64,000 nt of DNA from Propionibacteriaceae bacterium (lineage in GTDB: Bacteria; Actinomycetota; Actinomycetes; Propionibacteriales; Propionibacteriaceae): positions 62,001 through 126,000 of the forward strand of contig WRIJ01000002.1 in assembly GCA_009782785.1 (NCBI GenBank). The letters run 5' to 3'. A program made the translations under genes and the position numbers. Positions 1-8,595 of this stretch are shown piece after piece. A model generated the notes under the pieces. It ran no database searches and had not been told where the DNA came from. It saw only the letters and a program-made list of their open reading frames with translations. The first letter of the stretch is position 1, and each line of letters begins with the position of its first letter.

Positions 1-362
1 ACATCTTCCAGCTGACCAGCGGAGATATAGTCTTGAGCCTCAGCACCAGCATGGACCTGGAAGGAATCCGGAGGATTGCCACCAGCCATACGGGTTTCGA
101 GGACGTCCTTAGCGGAACCGCCACCAGTGGCAGCGCCGTTGTTGACGAAGTTCACATCAGGATACTTGTCAGCCAGGACACCTTGGAGTGCAGCGAGCCC
201 GTTAGCTTCGGACCCGGCAACCCACCAGGAGAAGATTTCCAAGTCACCGGAAACACCCTCAATGATGGGGTCTTCGGTCTTGGTTTCTGTGCCGCAGCCA
301 GAGAGGCTTGCCAGCGCGAGTGCCGCAGCAGAGAGAGCTGCGATGATCTTGCCATGACGCAT
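1..362 (-). CDS. ABC transporter substrate-binding lipoprotein, sugar type (partial)
   Basis: The first 120 codons are present; the gene runs off the left edge. The N-terminus is a lipoprotein signal: basic start (MRHGK), a hydrophobic Ala/Leu stretch, then a lipobox ending LSGC around residue 23. The mature part begins with an acidic linker followed by a strand of the type DLEIFSWW and later GGGSAKDVLETRMAGGNPPD, the usual N-terminal pattern of family 1 extracellular sugar-binding proteins. It should sit on the outer face of the membrane and deliver a sugar to an ABC permease whose genes would lie outside the window. The ATG at 362 was chosen because AAAGGAAA lies about 9 nt upstream. The substrate cannot be read from this part. 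Confidence 0.8.
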   Translation of the reverse strand, partial: MRHGKIIAALSAAALALASLSGCGTETKTEDPIIEGVSGDLEIFSWWVAGSEANGLAALQGVLADKYPDVNFVNNGAATGGGSAKDVLETRMAGGNPPDSFQVHAGAEAQDYISAGQLED

Positions 363-625
363 GAGTCATTTTCCTTTGTTCGAAGGGATAAGAACCGCGA
401 GAGCTAACCCACTACATTGTCCTGCATTGTGGGGGTTTCCCCCTCACCATGGGCCACTCTACGGCGTCTATCTAGACTACGGTAGCCCCCTTTCACCGGC
501 AATTCTTCTCGCCGTATTGTGACCGATCCGTTACCTAGAAACAACCACATTGTTATCTTTGAGGCGTACGATCCCCACCGGCGGCTATCCACTAAGCTAG
601 TGTTGCGCCCAACCCAAGGATCATA

Positions 626-1909
626 GTGCTCAATCGGTTTCTCACCACCTCGAAGAATGTCGAGCGCAGTTCCTATCTGTGGAATATGGCCGCCTCGATC
701 ATCTCCGCTGCACAATCGGTGGTCATGCTCTTCGGGGTCTCCAACATCCTGGGCGCCGAACCCACAGGGATTTTCTCGATCGCCACTGCTCAGGCTTTCA
801 TTTTCTGGACGATTGGTTGTTTTGGGGTACGGCGTTTCCAAGCCTCCGATGTCAACCGCCTGTTCACCCAGCGTGAATATATCTGGTCGAGGGTGATCAC
901 TGCTGGTCTCATGGTGGTGTCTGCGATCGTTTTCCTTTTCTATCAAATGATGCGCGGAACCTATGACTCCTACAAGCTGTGGGTGATTGTCCTCATGGTG
1001 GCCCTGCGCCTGGTGGATGTGATCGACGATTTCTTTGGTGGATATTTTCAGCAAACCGGACGCCTCGATATTGGCTCTCGGATGACCACAGTACGCTTCG
1101 CGGTGACCACTGTGGTTTTTGTTGGTGCACTCATCGCCACCGGGGATCTGCTGATGAGTCTGCTCATTACCTTCGGTGTGTCTCTTGGGCTTCTCGGAGT
1201 TCTCGTGGTCGTGGCTTTGCGCGACTATGACCCCGATCGGAAAAGTACCGCGCAGCGCACCAGAGTTGTTCAGCTTCTGCGCGCCTGCTTCCCTCTCTTC
1301 TTGAGCACGTTCATGCTGATGTATATCAACAATTCCCCACGGTACGGTATCGATGCTGTGTTGGATGAAACCGCACAAGCCAATTTTGGGTTGATCTACA
1401 TGCCGGTGTTCATTATTTACCTCCTGGCCTCCTTGATTTTCAATCCTCTGATCTACAAGATGTCAACCTACTGGTTAGAAAATCAGCTGAAGGCTTTCCG
1501 CCGCAGTGTTGTGGTGGTGTCAGCCATCATTGCTGGGGTGACACTGGTGTGTGTCCTGGGTGGTGTCACCGTGGGCCTTCCCATTTTGTCGTGGATGTCC
1601 GGACTCGATCTGAGTGGCCTCACAGTGGAGCTGGGTGTGCTTCTGCTTGCTGGTGGAGTCATCGCGCTGTCCACCTACTTCACCACAGTCTTGACGATCA
1701 TGCGACGCCAAACTGCTACGGCATGGATGCTGGGGGTCGTCACAGTGTGCTCACTGAGTGCCAACCTCTGGGCGAGCTGGTTAGGTGTCTTAGGTGTGTG
1801 TCTTCTTCTTTTGGTTCTCTACGCCCTGAACAGTCTGCTCACCGGTGGACTACTGTGGTGGACCTTGCATCGCAAGGAGCAATCCCTTCACGACAAGGAA
1901 TCGACATGA
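626..1909 (+). CDS. Polysaccharide flippase, Wzx/MATE-like membrane protein
   Basis: A 427-residue integral membrane protein with about 12-14 hydrophobic segments over its whole length and no large soluble domain. This is the size and layout of O-antigen/teichoic-type flippases (polysaccharide biosynthesis proteins of the MVF/MATE superfamily), which move lipid-linked glycans across the cytoplasmic membrane. The segment around residues 25-60 (NMAASIISAAQSVVMLFGVS followed by GAEPTGIFSIATAQA) fits the first two helices of such proteins. The start is GTG with AAGGA 6 nt upstream. It overlaps the next gene by 4 nt (ATGA), so the two are translationally coupled with the glycosyltransferase. With licD downstream, a role in exporting a decorated surface polymer is likely. 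The substrate is unknown. Confidence 0.82.
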   Translation: MLNRFLTTSKNVERSSYLWNMAASIISAAQSVVMLFGVSNILGAEPTGIFSIATAQAFIFWTIGCFGVRRFQASDVNRLFTQREYIWSRVITAGLMVVSAIVFLFYQMMRGTYDSYKLWVIVLMVALRLVDVIDDFFGGYFQQTGRLDIGSRMTTVRFAVTTVVFVGALIATGDLLMSLLITFGVSLGLLGVLVVVALRDYDPDRKSTAQRTRVVQLLRACFPLFLSTFMLMYINNSPRYGIDAVLDETAQANFGLIYMPVFIIYLLASLIFNPLIYKMSTYWLENQLKAFRRSVVVVSAIIAGVTLVCVLGGVTVGLPILSWMSGLDLSGLTVELGVLLLAGGVIALSTYFTTVLTIMRRQTATAWMLGVVTVCSLSANLWASWLGVLGVCLLLLVLYALNSLLTGGLLWWTLHRKEQSLHDKEST

Positions 1910-3066
1910 GATTCCTTTTCTTTTCTGCACAATACCTGCCAACGATCGGTGGAATCGAACGGTTCAACTACGACCTTGGTCGCGCACTAGTCGGTGAGGG
2001 CCACCAGGTCACCATCATCACCAGTGAACTATCCGATCAACCAACACACGAGTTTGATCAAGGTCTTGAGATCGTACGTCTCCCCTCGCTCCCACTGATG
2101 GGTGGACGCTATCCCGTACCTCGGTTTAATAGAAAATTTCGCGCCCTCACCCAAGAGGTTTTCTCCTCACCAGTGGATTTCGCACTGATCCATACGCGTT
2201 TCTGGGCTCTCTCCCTTTGGGCAGCGAGGGCCTGTCGACGTCAAGGTATTCCTTCGAGCATTCTGGAACATGGTTCCGGCTACCTCTCCCTAGGAAACCC
2301 TCTGGCTAATACTGCCTCCCACCTGTACGAACACTTCGCTACTCGATGGATGTCTCATTACTCTGGGTTGTTTAGTGCAGTGTCCACCGAGGCAGGCCAG
2401 TGGTTGTCCACCTTTGGCATCAACGAGTTTGACATCATCTCCCATGCCATCAACATTGAGGAAACCCAGCGCCAAGCAGAGTTGGGCTCATGGGACGTGC
2501 GAGCGGACTGCGGTCTTGATTCGTCGGCAAAACTTGTTGTGTTTCTTGGTCGCCTTATTCCGGACAAGGGTTTACGTGAACTCGCCCACGCCTTTGCCAT
2601 AGTGAAACAGCAGATTCCCGAAGCTCACCTGCTCATTGCTGGTGATGGGCCACTGGAGTCTGAGCTTCGCACCAATCAACAAGACGGCGTCATACTCTTG
2701 GGTGGCCTGCCCCACCAGCAAGCATTGTCCCTACTGGGGCAGGCGGATGTGTTTTGTCTCCCGTCCTATTGCGAAGGATTCTCTGCTGTTGTGTTGGAAG
2801 CTGTCGGGATGGGTGCCGCTCTGGTGACCACAACGACAGTCCCAGCAGCTGTGGCGTTGGTTTCTTCGCCAGAGATAGGAACCCTCGTACCCGACACCCA
2901 TCCAGATACCTTGGCTACCGCGCTTGTTCATGCTTTGACTGACGACACCTGGCGCGAGAAAGCATCCCGTCTCGCCTCACAGCGTTTGGAGCAGTTGTTG
3001 ACCTGGGATAACACAGTACGCCAGTTGGTCACGATAGCAACCGATCGCAGAGCTGAAGTAAAGTAA
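1906..3066 (+). CDS. Glycosyltransferase family 4 (GT-B)
   Basis: 386 residues starting MRFLFFSAQYLPTIGGIERF, the classic N-terminal Rossmann start of GT4 retaining glycosyltransferases. The C-terminal nucleotide-sugar domain shows VVFLGRLIPDKGL, LLIAGDGPLESEL and the donor-binding EGFSAVVLEAVGMG with the two conserved glutamates of the EX7E motif. It would transfer a sugar from a nucleotide donor to a lipid-linked or growing glycan at the inner face of the membrane. The ATG at 1906 overlaps the flippase stop codon; an upstream extension in this frame would only read through the flippase gene. Donor and acceptor are not predictable from sequence. Confidence 0.9.
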   Translation: MRFLFFSAQYLPTIGGIERFNYDLGRALVGEGHQVTIITSELSDQPTHEFDQGLEIVRLPSLPLMGGRYPVPRFNRKFRALTQEVFSSPVDFALIHTRFWALSLWAARACRRQGIPSSILEHGSGYLSLGNPLANTASHLYEHFATRWMSHYSGLFSAVSTEAGQWLSTFGINEFDIISHAINIEETQRQAELGSWDVRADCGLDSSAKLVVFLGRLIPDKGLRELAHAFAIVKQQIPEAHLLIAGDGPLESELRTNQQDGVILLGGLPHQQALSLLGQADVFCLPSYCEGFSAVVLEAVGMGAALVTTTTVPAAVALVSSPEIGTLVPDTHPDTLATALVHALTDDTWREKASRLASQRLEQLLTWDNTVRQLVTIATDRRAEVK

Positions 3067-3105
3067 CACCCTTGGGCTCATGCCCCTCAATGATAAGGAT
3101 TCTCC

Positions 3106-3969
3106 ATGGCAGTCAAGCTTCTCACAGACGAAGAACTCCACAAGCTTCATGATGTGCAACTTGAAATCCTCGACGTGGTGGCAGATATCTGTAAAAAAGA
3201 ATCGATCACGTGGTTTCTGGATGGGGGAACTATGCTCGGGGCTATTCGCCACCAGGGTTTCATCCCCTGGGATGATGATATCGATATATCTATGATTCGG
3301 GAGGACTATGATCGCTTCCTCGAATGTGCGCCACAGCTGTTCCCCGATGAATTCACGCTACTCGACCCCGCAACGACCAACAACTGCCCCTTCCAATTCG
3401 CCAAAGTCATCAAAAATACCACTCGTTTTGTTACCCAAGAGTTTCTGGATGCTGGTCTCGACATGGGTATCTACCTCGATATCTTCCCCTTCGATTTTCC
3501 CTCCAAACATCTACCCACGCGCAAAAAACAGCGACGCCGGACAAGGGTGTTCACTATGCTTCTCTATCTCTACTATTCCCCCCATGTGTTTTTACCGCAC
3601 GGTGGTTTCCTCGGAAAACTAGAGAGAGGGATATGTATTGTTGGCCACCAACTGCTCAAAGTCTTTACTTCTTCAACTCACCTGATCTCCAGGTTCAACC
3701 ACTGGAGTCTGCTAGGGCCACGTACTGGAAGACAGAGCACAGATCTGATGTGCTTCTCCTACCCAGAATATGGTGTCTTCGCCTATGACGACTTTCTTCC
3801 CCCCTCGTACGGCATGTTCGAAGGGCGGAAACTACCGCTGATCAACAAACCAGAGGTGTACTTAGAACAAATCTACGGAGACTGGCAGACCATCCCCCCC
3901 GAAGACCAAAGAAAAACCCATGCACCCCTGGAAGTAATCTTCGACACCACCAAGGATCCCCAACAGTGA
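3106..3969 (+). CDS. LicD family phosphotransferase (copy 1)
   Basis: 287 residues of the LicD/fukutin-related nucleotidyltransferase-fold family. The signature is near the N-terminus: WFLDGGTMLGAIRHQGFIPW then DDDIDI at about residues 38-61, with the metal-binding aspartates intact. LicD proteins transfer phosphocholine or a related phospho-alcohol from a CDP carrier to a glycan or teichoic acid. The start ATG has AAGGA about 8 nt upstream. It lies 40 nt after the GT4 gene and just before the convergent module that encodes LicC/LicA-like enzymes, so it is the likely acceptor-side enzyme of that pathway. A paralogue at 29881-30738 shares most of the sequence, including GGFLG-ER and LPPS segments and the YGDWQTIP C-terminal block. 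Confidence 0.9.
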   Translation: MAVKLLTDEELHKLHDVQLEILDVVADICKKESITWFLDGGTMLGAIRHQGFIPWDDDIDISMIREDYDRFLECAPQLFPDEFTLLDPATTNNCPFQFAKVIKNTTRFVTQEFLDAGLDMGIYLDIFPFDFPSKHLPTRKKQRRRTRVFTMLLYLYYSPHVFLPHGGFLGKLERGICIVGHQLLKVFTSSTHLISRFNHWSLLGPRTGRQSTDLMCFSYPEYGVFAYDDFLPPSYGMFEGRKLPLINKPEVYLEQIYGDWQTIPPEDQRKTHAPLEVIFDTTKDPQQ

Positions 3970-4295
3970 TGCTGTGATATCTGGACCCTGCGACTTCGCG
4001 CAGGGAGACGGTGGTGGGTGTAACGGCCCATTCCTCTCACCGTCATGTGTCAAAACAGTACCGTCCCCACTGACCCCGTATCCAAGTCACTCAATCCGTC
4101 ATTCCGTGCGAAGTCACGGAATCCAGACTTCATAGTTGCGCAACTGCGGATTCTGGACCCTGCGACTTCGCGCAGGGAGACGGGGATGGGTGTGCCCAGG
4201 GAGACGGGGGTGGGTGTAACGGCCCATTCCTCTCACCGTCCTTGTTCGAAGCAGACCCTACCCGCGTCATTCTGCGCGAAGTCGCAGAATCCAGA
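3970..4295. repeat. REP-like hairpin elements plus a 32-bp direct repeat
   Basis: No gene is seen here. The stretch holds three REP-like elements: a half element at 3980-4011, a full paired element at 4098-4183 and a half element at 4266-4296. It also holds two exact 32-bp direct repeats at 4013-4044 and 4209-4240. The full element is two facing hairpins; its left stem is ATTCCGTG/CACGGAAT and its right stem is ACCCTGCG/CGCAGGG-type. The region separates two convergent operons, so the hairpins could also end transcription. Confidence 0.85.
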
Positions 4296-6104
4296 CTACG
4301 TAGCTCCCTCCAAGGAAGTCACCTCATCAAGATATCCTTCGTTGCTCAAGATCGAGAAATAGTCTTTGGCGTACCGATACATTTTCAAAGGAAACTCGCC
4401 GAATTCCTGGCCCACTGCCTGGCGATACTCCGCCCAGATCGACCAGAGGAAACCACCCAGCGCGACATAGAGGTAGAGCCGAGCTAACTCTTCAGAGGTC
4501 GGCTCCCCCTCCAGATATATCCTTAAGAAATCTTCCATCTGGCTGCGGCCCATCAGGGCTTGGATGCCGAAAGTGGCAATATCTAAAATCGGGTCAGCCA
4601 TCCCTGCGTACTCCCAATCAATGAGTTTTCCTGGGCCCTGGTCGAAAATAAGAACATTAGTGTGCTCGCACTCACCATGGCAGACCACAGGAGAAACACC
4701 GAGACGATCCTTGAACTCTAGGAGGGTTTCCATATTCTGGGCTACCTGATCGAAATCCGAGAAACGAATGGCGTGGACATCTTCAGCCAACAATCGATAA
4801 TTGGAAATCATGGCCCGAATATCGAAATCGAACTCGAGGGAAACTCCACTAGTGTGAAGGCTTCTCAGCAACCTCGCTACCTCACGAAGATCATCGATGT
4901 TGGTGGGATCAGCTAACCGAGCTTCACCGAAATGCTTCGTGATCTTCGTACCATGATCGGCGTCAAACCTGACGATCTCATCACTGATACCTAGTGAAGA
5001 GATCGCCTCATAGGCGGCCTTCTCTTGGAAACGGTTAATGAGTTTGTTTGTTCCACTTCCAGGGGTACGAAACACATACCCCTGATGGTCAACATGGAAG
5101 ACGAAAGACAGATTGGTCACCCCATCCTTGAGTGGCTCAATGCCGTAAACCATGTCCGGGGTGATACCGAAGGTTTCTGCGATTTGATTCATCGTATCGT
5201 TGGTGGACTCTCGGTTATAGGAATCATCAAAGACCCGCAGTTCCTCCAGATTCTCGAACTCAAAGACATTCCCAGCAACCTGCTTGTTCATGAACATCGG
5301 TGGCAGGGTGTCAATATTGTCTTTGACGATATCCTCCCAATAATCGTTATCTGTCCCAGGAGTGACGTAGTGGGTGTTGATCAGCTCGACCATGTCTCGG
5401 GAGAAATCCTCGGTGAAATACGCTGGACCGAGGATCACCCAGTCATCATTCCCACCAATAGTGATTTCATCAATTCTGTCGCGAGGGCCGGGTTTGGCGG
5501 CCCACTCACTGGTGGGACCTTCAACATACACACAGGAATACCAACTCTTCGCCTCAAATCTCTGGAAGATAGAGTCATTGATCCAATGGTCGCTCACCAA
5601 CAGATAGGTGTTCTTCAGGTGTTCTTGTACGTAGTAGAGACTCACAAAGTTGTTCTTGGTTGCATATTCCCGGTTATAGACCAGCTGCACGCCGTACTTG
5701 TCGATGAGATAGTCGAAGGATTCCTTCAAGTGTCCAACAACAATAATGATCTCGTTAATTCCGGCTTCCTTGAGCTGGGTGATCTGGCGTTCAACCATGG
5801 GAACACCCTTCACCTTCAATAGCCCCTTAGGAGTCTCATAGGTGTACGGAACAAATCTCGAACCGAAACCAGCAGCAAGAATGATGGCATTATCAACCTG
5901 GAAGGTCTCACGATATTCCTGACCAGCCTTGGTGAGTATGACTCCCTGTTCACCGATGGACAGGTAGCCTGCGTCAAGAGCCTTGTTCACCGTCGAGTTC
6001 ACCAAACCCAAGGAAACCCCCATGGCCGAAGAGAGTTCCCTTTGAGTGGCCAGGGGGTTATCCTCAAGCGCAGAGCACAAGCTAAGAAAATGCTCGGGTT
6101 TCAT
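4296..6104 (-). CDS. Winged-HTH + LicC-like nucleotidyltransferase + LicA-like kinase fusion (module 1)
   Basis: 602 residues in three parts. Residues 1-68 look like a MarR-type winged helix (TQRELSSAMGVSLGLVNSTV followed by a wing). Residues about 70-300 are a LicC-like CTP:phosphocholine nucleotidyltransferase, with AIILAAGFGSRF and ETPKGLLKVKG as the nucleotide-binding start. Residues about 310-595 are a LicA-type choline/ethanolamine kinase, with YVFRTPGSGTNKLINR and LIDWEYAGMADP. The kinase catalytic motif, normally HxDxxxxN, reads HGECEHTN, so the catalytic Asp is Glu478. A separate intact kinase is encoded upstream in the same operon, so this domain may be weak, dead or regulatory. The gene starts 12 nt after the small winged-helix gene. 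The expected reaction is phospho-alcohol + CTP to CDP-alcohol. Confidence 0.88.
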   Translation of the reverse strand: MKPEHFLSLCSALEDNPLATQRELSSAMGVSLGLVNSTVNKALDAGYLSIGEQGVILTKAGQEYRETFQVDNAIILAAGFGSRFVPYTYETPKGLLKVKGVPMVERQITQLKEAGINEIIIVVGHLKESFDYLIDKYGVQLVYNREYATKNNFVSLYYVQEHLKNTYLLVSDHWINDSIFQRFEAKSWYSCVYVEGPTSEWAAKPGPRDRIDEITIGGNDDWVILGPAYFTEDFSRDMVELINTHYVTPGTDNDYWEDIVKDNIDTLPPMFMNKQVAGNVFEFENLEELRVFDDSYNRESTNDTMNQIAETFGITPDMVYGIEPLKDGVTNLSFVFHVDHQGYVFRTPGSGTNKLINRFQEKAAYEAISSLGISDEIVRFDADHGTKITKHFGEARLADPTNIDDLREVARLLRSLHTSGVSLEFDFDIRAMISNYRLLAEDVHAIRFSDFDQVAQNMETLLEFKDRLGVSPVVCHGECEHTNVLIFDQGPGKLIDWEYAGMADPILDIATFGIQALMGRSQMEDFLRIYLEGEPTSEELARLYLYVALGGFLWSIWAEYRQAVGQEFGEFPLKMYRYAKDYFSILSNEGYLDEVTSLEGAT

Positions 6105-6116
6105 GACCCTTGACTC

Positions 6117-6377
6117 TTAGATATAGCGCTCAATCATTTGGCGACCGGACTCGGTTGCGCGGTAGTACACACGCAGATCCTCGTTCTCGCCCAGATCAAA
6201 CCTGGTCTCTTCGAGTAAACCATTTGCCTCAGCAGTCATCACCAACTCGGTGACCGTGGACTTCTTGAATTGGCGGGATTTCTGATAGTCATCGGCTAGT
6301 TTTTCCATGACGATCTGAACATCAGCCTCTTCTTCTGAGAGGAACAATTTCAAAATCGCGTAGTTCAGCGGCAACAT
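6117..6377 (-). CDS. Small winged-helix-like protein in the lic module
   Basis: 86 residues, start codon sharing one base with the stop of the permease gene (TGATG). The pattern is helix-rich at the N-terminus (EEEADVQIVMEKLADDYQKS), then TVTELVMTAEANGLLEE and a YYRATESGRQMIERY end. This is the shape of a minimal winged-helix domain like those of PadR/MarR-type or DprA-end proteins. I do not recognise a named family. Its place between the permease and the HTH-LicC-LicA gene suggests a regulatory role in amino-alcohol uptake or activation. It is a candidate reader of the dyad at 8419-8455, alongside the HTH domains of the fusion proteins. Confidence 0.6.
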   Translation of the reverse strand: MLPLNYAILKLFLSEEEADVQIVMEKLADDYQKSRQFKKSTVTELVMTAEANGLLEETRFDLGENEDLRVYYRATESGRQMIERYI

Positions 6378-7465
6378 CAGGCCACCTCCTCAATCTCTTG
6401 AACGGTTTTCTTGGTGAACCAATCCAGGGGGTTCACTGCGATGATGAGAATGCCCAGGAACATCACCACAGCGGCAACCCAAGCAATCGGTTCGAGGTTC
6501 CAACCTTCGAGGCCGAAGAAGACCCCCAGGACCAGCCAGCAGAAGAAAGGTCCCCAGAAGGAGTACGCGCCATTGGCGGCCATACCAAGTGCTGTTCCAC
6601 ACATCGAGTTGCCCTTGTACCACAAGGAGTAGGCGAACAGGGCGAAGAATCCGCTGACGACGAAGAAGATCATCGCAGGGCTGGAGGTCAAGGCCGAGAA
6701 GGTCAACTGCGGCGCTAGAGCAATGTTGCCAGCGAGCAAGCACACGATAGGCAGCAAGATGAGAAGGTTCACCAAACCTGAGGTGACCTGGCGGATTGTG
6801 ATGCCGATCTCATAGTCGATCACTGTCGTACCAAAACCGGCGATAGCTCCCTCAATAGCCCACCCCATGGCAGCGATGAAGGCAATAGCGCAACCCAGAA
6901 GAGCGCCTTCGCGGGCTCCTTCTTGCAGGGAGGACCAGCCGATCATCAAGGTCGCTGTGAGACAGATCAAGATACCCAAGACCATGCGACCATTGAGTTT
7001 CTGCTTGAACAGCAAGCGACCAAGGATAGCTCCCAGTGCTGGGCACAACGCGGTGATAGGAATGATGATCGAACCAGCCATCTGCAGGGAAATGATGTAG
7101 GCGGCTGAGGCAATAGGACCACCTGCGATAGCGCAACCCATCATGACTAATCCCGGTTTGGATTTAATACACCGGAAGAAGTCCATGAGTTTGCCCTTGG
7201 CGGCAGCGATACCAATCGCCCACACCGCAGAGATCATGTCGTTGATGCCAGAGCCGAGGACCCCCAGCACGTACACTACGACAAACAGTGTCAGGACAGT
7301 ATTCTCTGAATACCAGTCCTCCCACACTCCTTTGCCCATGGCGTACGTGATGAATGCTGAGTAGAGACCGTACGCCATGCCGGACAGGATGGCGACAGTT
7401 ATTCCTTTGATGAAAAACCCGCGTACTTGCTGGGCTTTCTTGTCAGTTGCCACGTTCGAGATCAT
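6377..7465 (-). CDS. DMT/EamA-family permease, LicB-like (predicted choline importer)
   Basis: 362 residues with about ten hydrophobic segments in two EamA halves, the fold of LicB, the choline permease of lic operons. The central stretch AGSIIIPITALCPALGAILG and the flanking small-residue helices fit the family. I chose ATG 7465 over the ATG at 7480 because GGAGG lies 8 nt before it. Either start overlaps the 3' end of the upstream kinase gene. Together with the kinase and nucleotidyltransferase this gives import, phosphorylation and CDP activation in one operon. Choline is the family expectation; the actual substrate is inference. Confidence 0.8.
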   Translation of the reverse strand: MISNVATDKKAQQVRGFFIKGITVAILSGMAYGLYSAFITYAMGKGVWEDWYSENTVLTLFVVVYVLGVLGSGINDMISAVWAIGIAAAKGKLMDFFRCIKSKPGLVMMGCAIAGGPIASAAYIISLQMAGSIIIPITALCPALGAILGRLLFKQKLNGRMVLGILICLTATLMIGWSSLQEGAREGALLGCAIAFIAAMGWAIEGAIAGFGTTVIDYEIGITIRQVTSGLVNLLILLPIVCLLAGNIALAPQLTFSALTSSPAMIFFVVSGFFALFAYSLWYKGNSMCGTALGMAANGAYSFWGPFFCWLVLGVFFGLEGWNLEPIAWVAAVVMFLGILIIAVNPLDWFTKKTVQEIEEVA

Positions 7466-8381
7466 CGAGATATCCTCCATTGTCTAATATGTGGTAGTAA
7501 TCATTCATGTAGCGATACATATCGGCAGAGTATTCACCGAAATCATCACCCAGACCTTGTTTATATTCCGTCCATAGGCTCCACAGGAAACCCCCGAGCC
7601 CGACGTACATGTACACCCTTGCCGTCTGCTGCCGGGTAGGTTCACCCTGGCAATAGTGACGTAGGGATGCATCGATTTCTTCTTGTGAGTAGTACGTGTA
7701 GATACCGTACATGGCGATGTCAATGAGCGGATCAGCTGCGCCAGAGTATTCCCAATCGATGACGCGAATCTCACCGGAGGGGAGATGGAGAACATTGGTG
7801 TTGACATAGTCGATATGGCACAGCACCTCATCAATACCGAGTTGTTCACGGATCTTGAGTAGTCGGTTTACCTTGGCGCGTGTCTGGTGATAGTCGGCAA
7901 ATCGGTGTTCGCCTTGTGCCAGCGCCAACCCCTCATAGAAATCGATTCTCTCGGCGATGTCGAAGCGATGATTGGGTTTCAAACCTGCATCGTGAATCTT
8001 CTTGAGCAAGACCATAGCTTCAGCGACATCCGCGTCACTCTTCGGATCGGTGACACGGGATCCGGGGTAATACCGTGAAATTTTGACTCCAGTATTCCCG
8101 TCAAAGAAAATCAATTCGTCACAGATGTCGAGAGGAGAAATCAATTCATAGATGTGTTTCTCTTGAGACCGATCGATGAGCTCCTCAGTACCAAGGCCTG
8201 GGTTGCGAAAGACATAGGTCGAATCATCGATATCAAACAGGAAGCTGGTGTTGGTCATCCCGTCAGTCAGCAACCTGAGGTTCTCAATCTTGGAAGAGTC
8301 ACAATCGAAAACATGACCTATAGTACGCAGACAGGCCTCGTCAGCAATATCAGTGACGTCCTTGATGTGGTCCGTAGCCAT
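7443..8381 (-). CDS. Stand-alone LicA-like choline/ethanolamine kinase
   Basis: 312 residues of the choline kinase/aminoglycoside phosphotransferase fold. The ATP-binding N-lobe has TSFLFDIDDSTYVFRNPG. The catalytic loop reads HIDYVNTN, with H189 and the expected base D191, followed by VIDWEYSGAADPLIDIA carrying the metal-binding Asp. It should phosphorylate imported choline or a similar alcohol in the cytoplasm. Its C-terminal segment (YVGLGGFLWSLWTEYKQ and DMYRYMNDYYHIL) closely matches the fused kinase of the same operon, so the two arose by duplication. It is the first gene of the operon, with a good promoter at 8434-8462. ATG 8381 was chosen because no family sequence lies further upstream; AGAGG is about 8 nt before it. 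Confidence 0.88.
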   Translation of the reverse strand: MATDHIKDVTDIADEACLRTIGHVFDCDSSKIENLRLLTDGMTNTSFLFDIDDSTYVFRNPGLGTEELIDRSQEKHIYELISPLDICDELIFFDGNTGVKISRYYPGSRVTDPKSDADVAEAMVLLKKIHDAGLKPNHRFDIAERIDFYEGLALAQGEHRFADYHQTRAKVNRLLKIREQLGIDEVLCHIDYVNTNVLHLPSGEIRVIDWEYSGAADPLIDIAMYGIYTYYSQEEIDASLRHYCQGEPTRQQTARVYMYVGLGGFLWSLWTEYKQGLGDDFGEYSADMYRYMNDYYHILDNGGYLDDLERGN

Positions 8382-8418
8382 GGTGGCGACCTCTTCCCTG
8401 GGTAAACATCTACCTTGA

Positions 8419-8462
8419 TGTTCACGATCTATGAGAATACTTGCATTCGTGAACACTGTCAA
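8419..8462 (-). promoter_or_regulatory. Module 1 promoter with overlapping operator-like dyad
   Basis: On the minus strand there is a near-consensus sigma-70-type promoter: TTGACA at 8462-8457, a 17-nt spacer and TATTCT at 8439-8434. A 9-bp dyad TGTTCACGA (8419-8427) / TCGTGAACA (8447-8455) surrounds it. One arm fills the spacer next to the -35 box and the other covers the expected transcription start. The arrangement is that of a repressor operator. The same layout occurs at 15083-15126 before module 2. Confidence 0.75.
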
Positions 8463-8503
8463 AACACATATGTGCACACAACAGAACTGTCCCCTTGTGC
8501 GAC

Positions 8504-8569
8504 CTGTGTGACAAACGCCCCGTCCCTGTGTGACAATCGCCCCGTCCCTGTGTGACAAACGCCCCGTCC
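8504..8569. repeat. Three 22-bp tandem repeats
   Basis: Three head-to-tail 22-bp units, each reading CTGTGTGACAA then (A/T)CGCCCCGTCC. They start at 8504, 8526 and 8548; the middle copy has one substitution. They lie between the module 1 promoter and the divergent GT2 gene. Related phrases (TGTCAAAACAGTACCGTCCCC-like or GTGACAAAATGGGGACGGGG-like) are seen near 4055, 8480, 26435 and 29845. Confidence 0.85.
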
Positions 8570-8595
8570 CCTCAGACATTGATAGACTGCCGACC

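Noticed and set aside
404-1378. Long minus-strand open frame opposite the flippase
   Set aside because: Its translation is rich in His, Glu and Asn without any domain, while the plus strand encodes a clear membrane protein. It is an antisense shadow.
5025-5822. Plus-strand open frame of 265 codons opposite the module 1 fusion gene
   Set aside because: Lies wholly antisense to the nucleotidyltransferase domain, with no ribosome site or recognisable motif.
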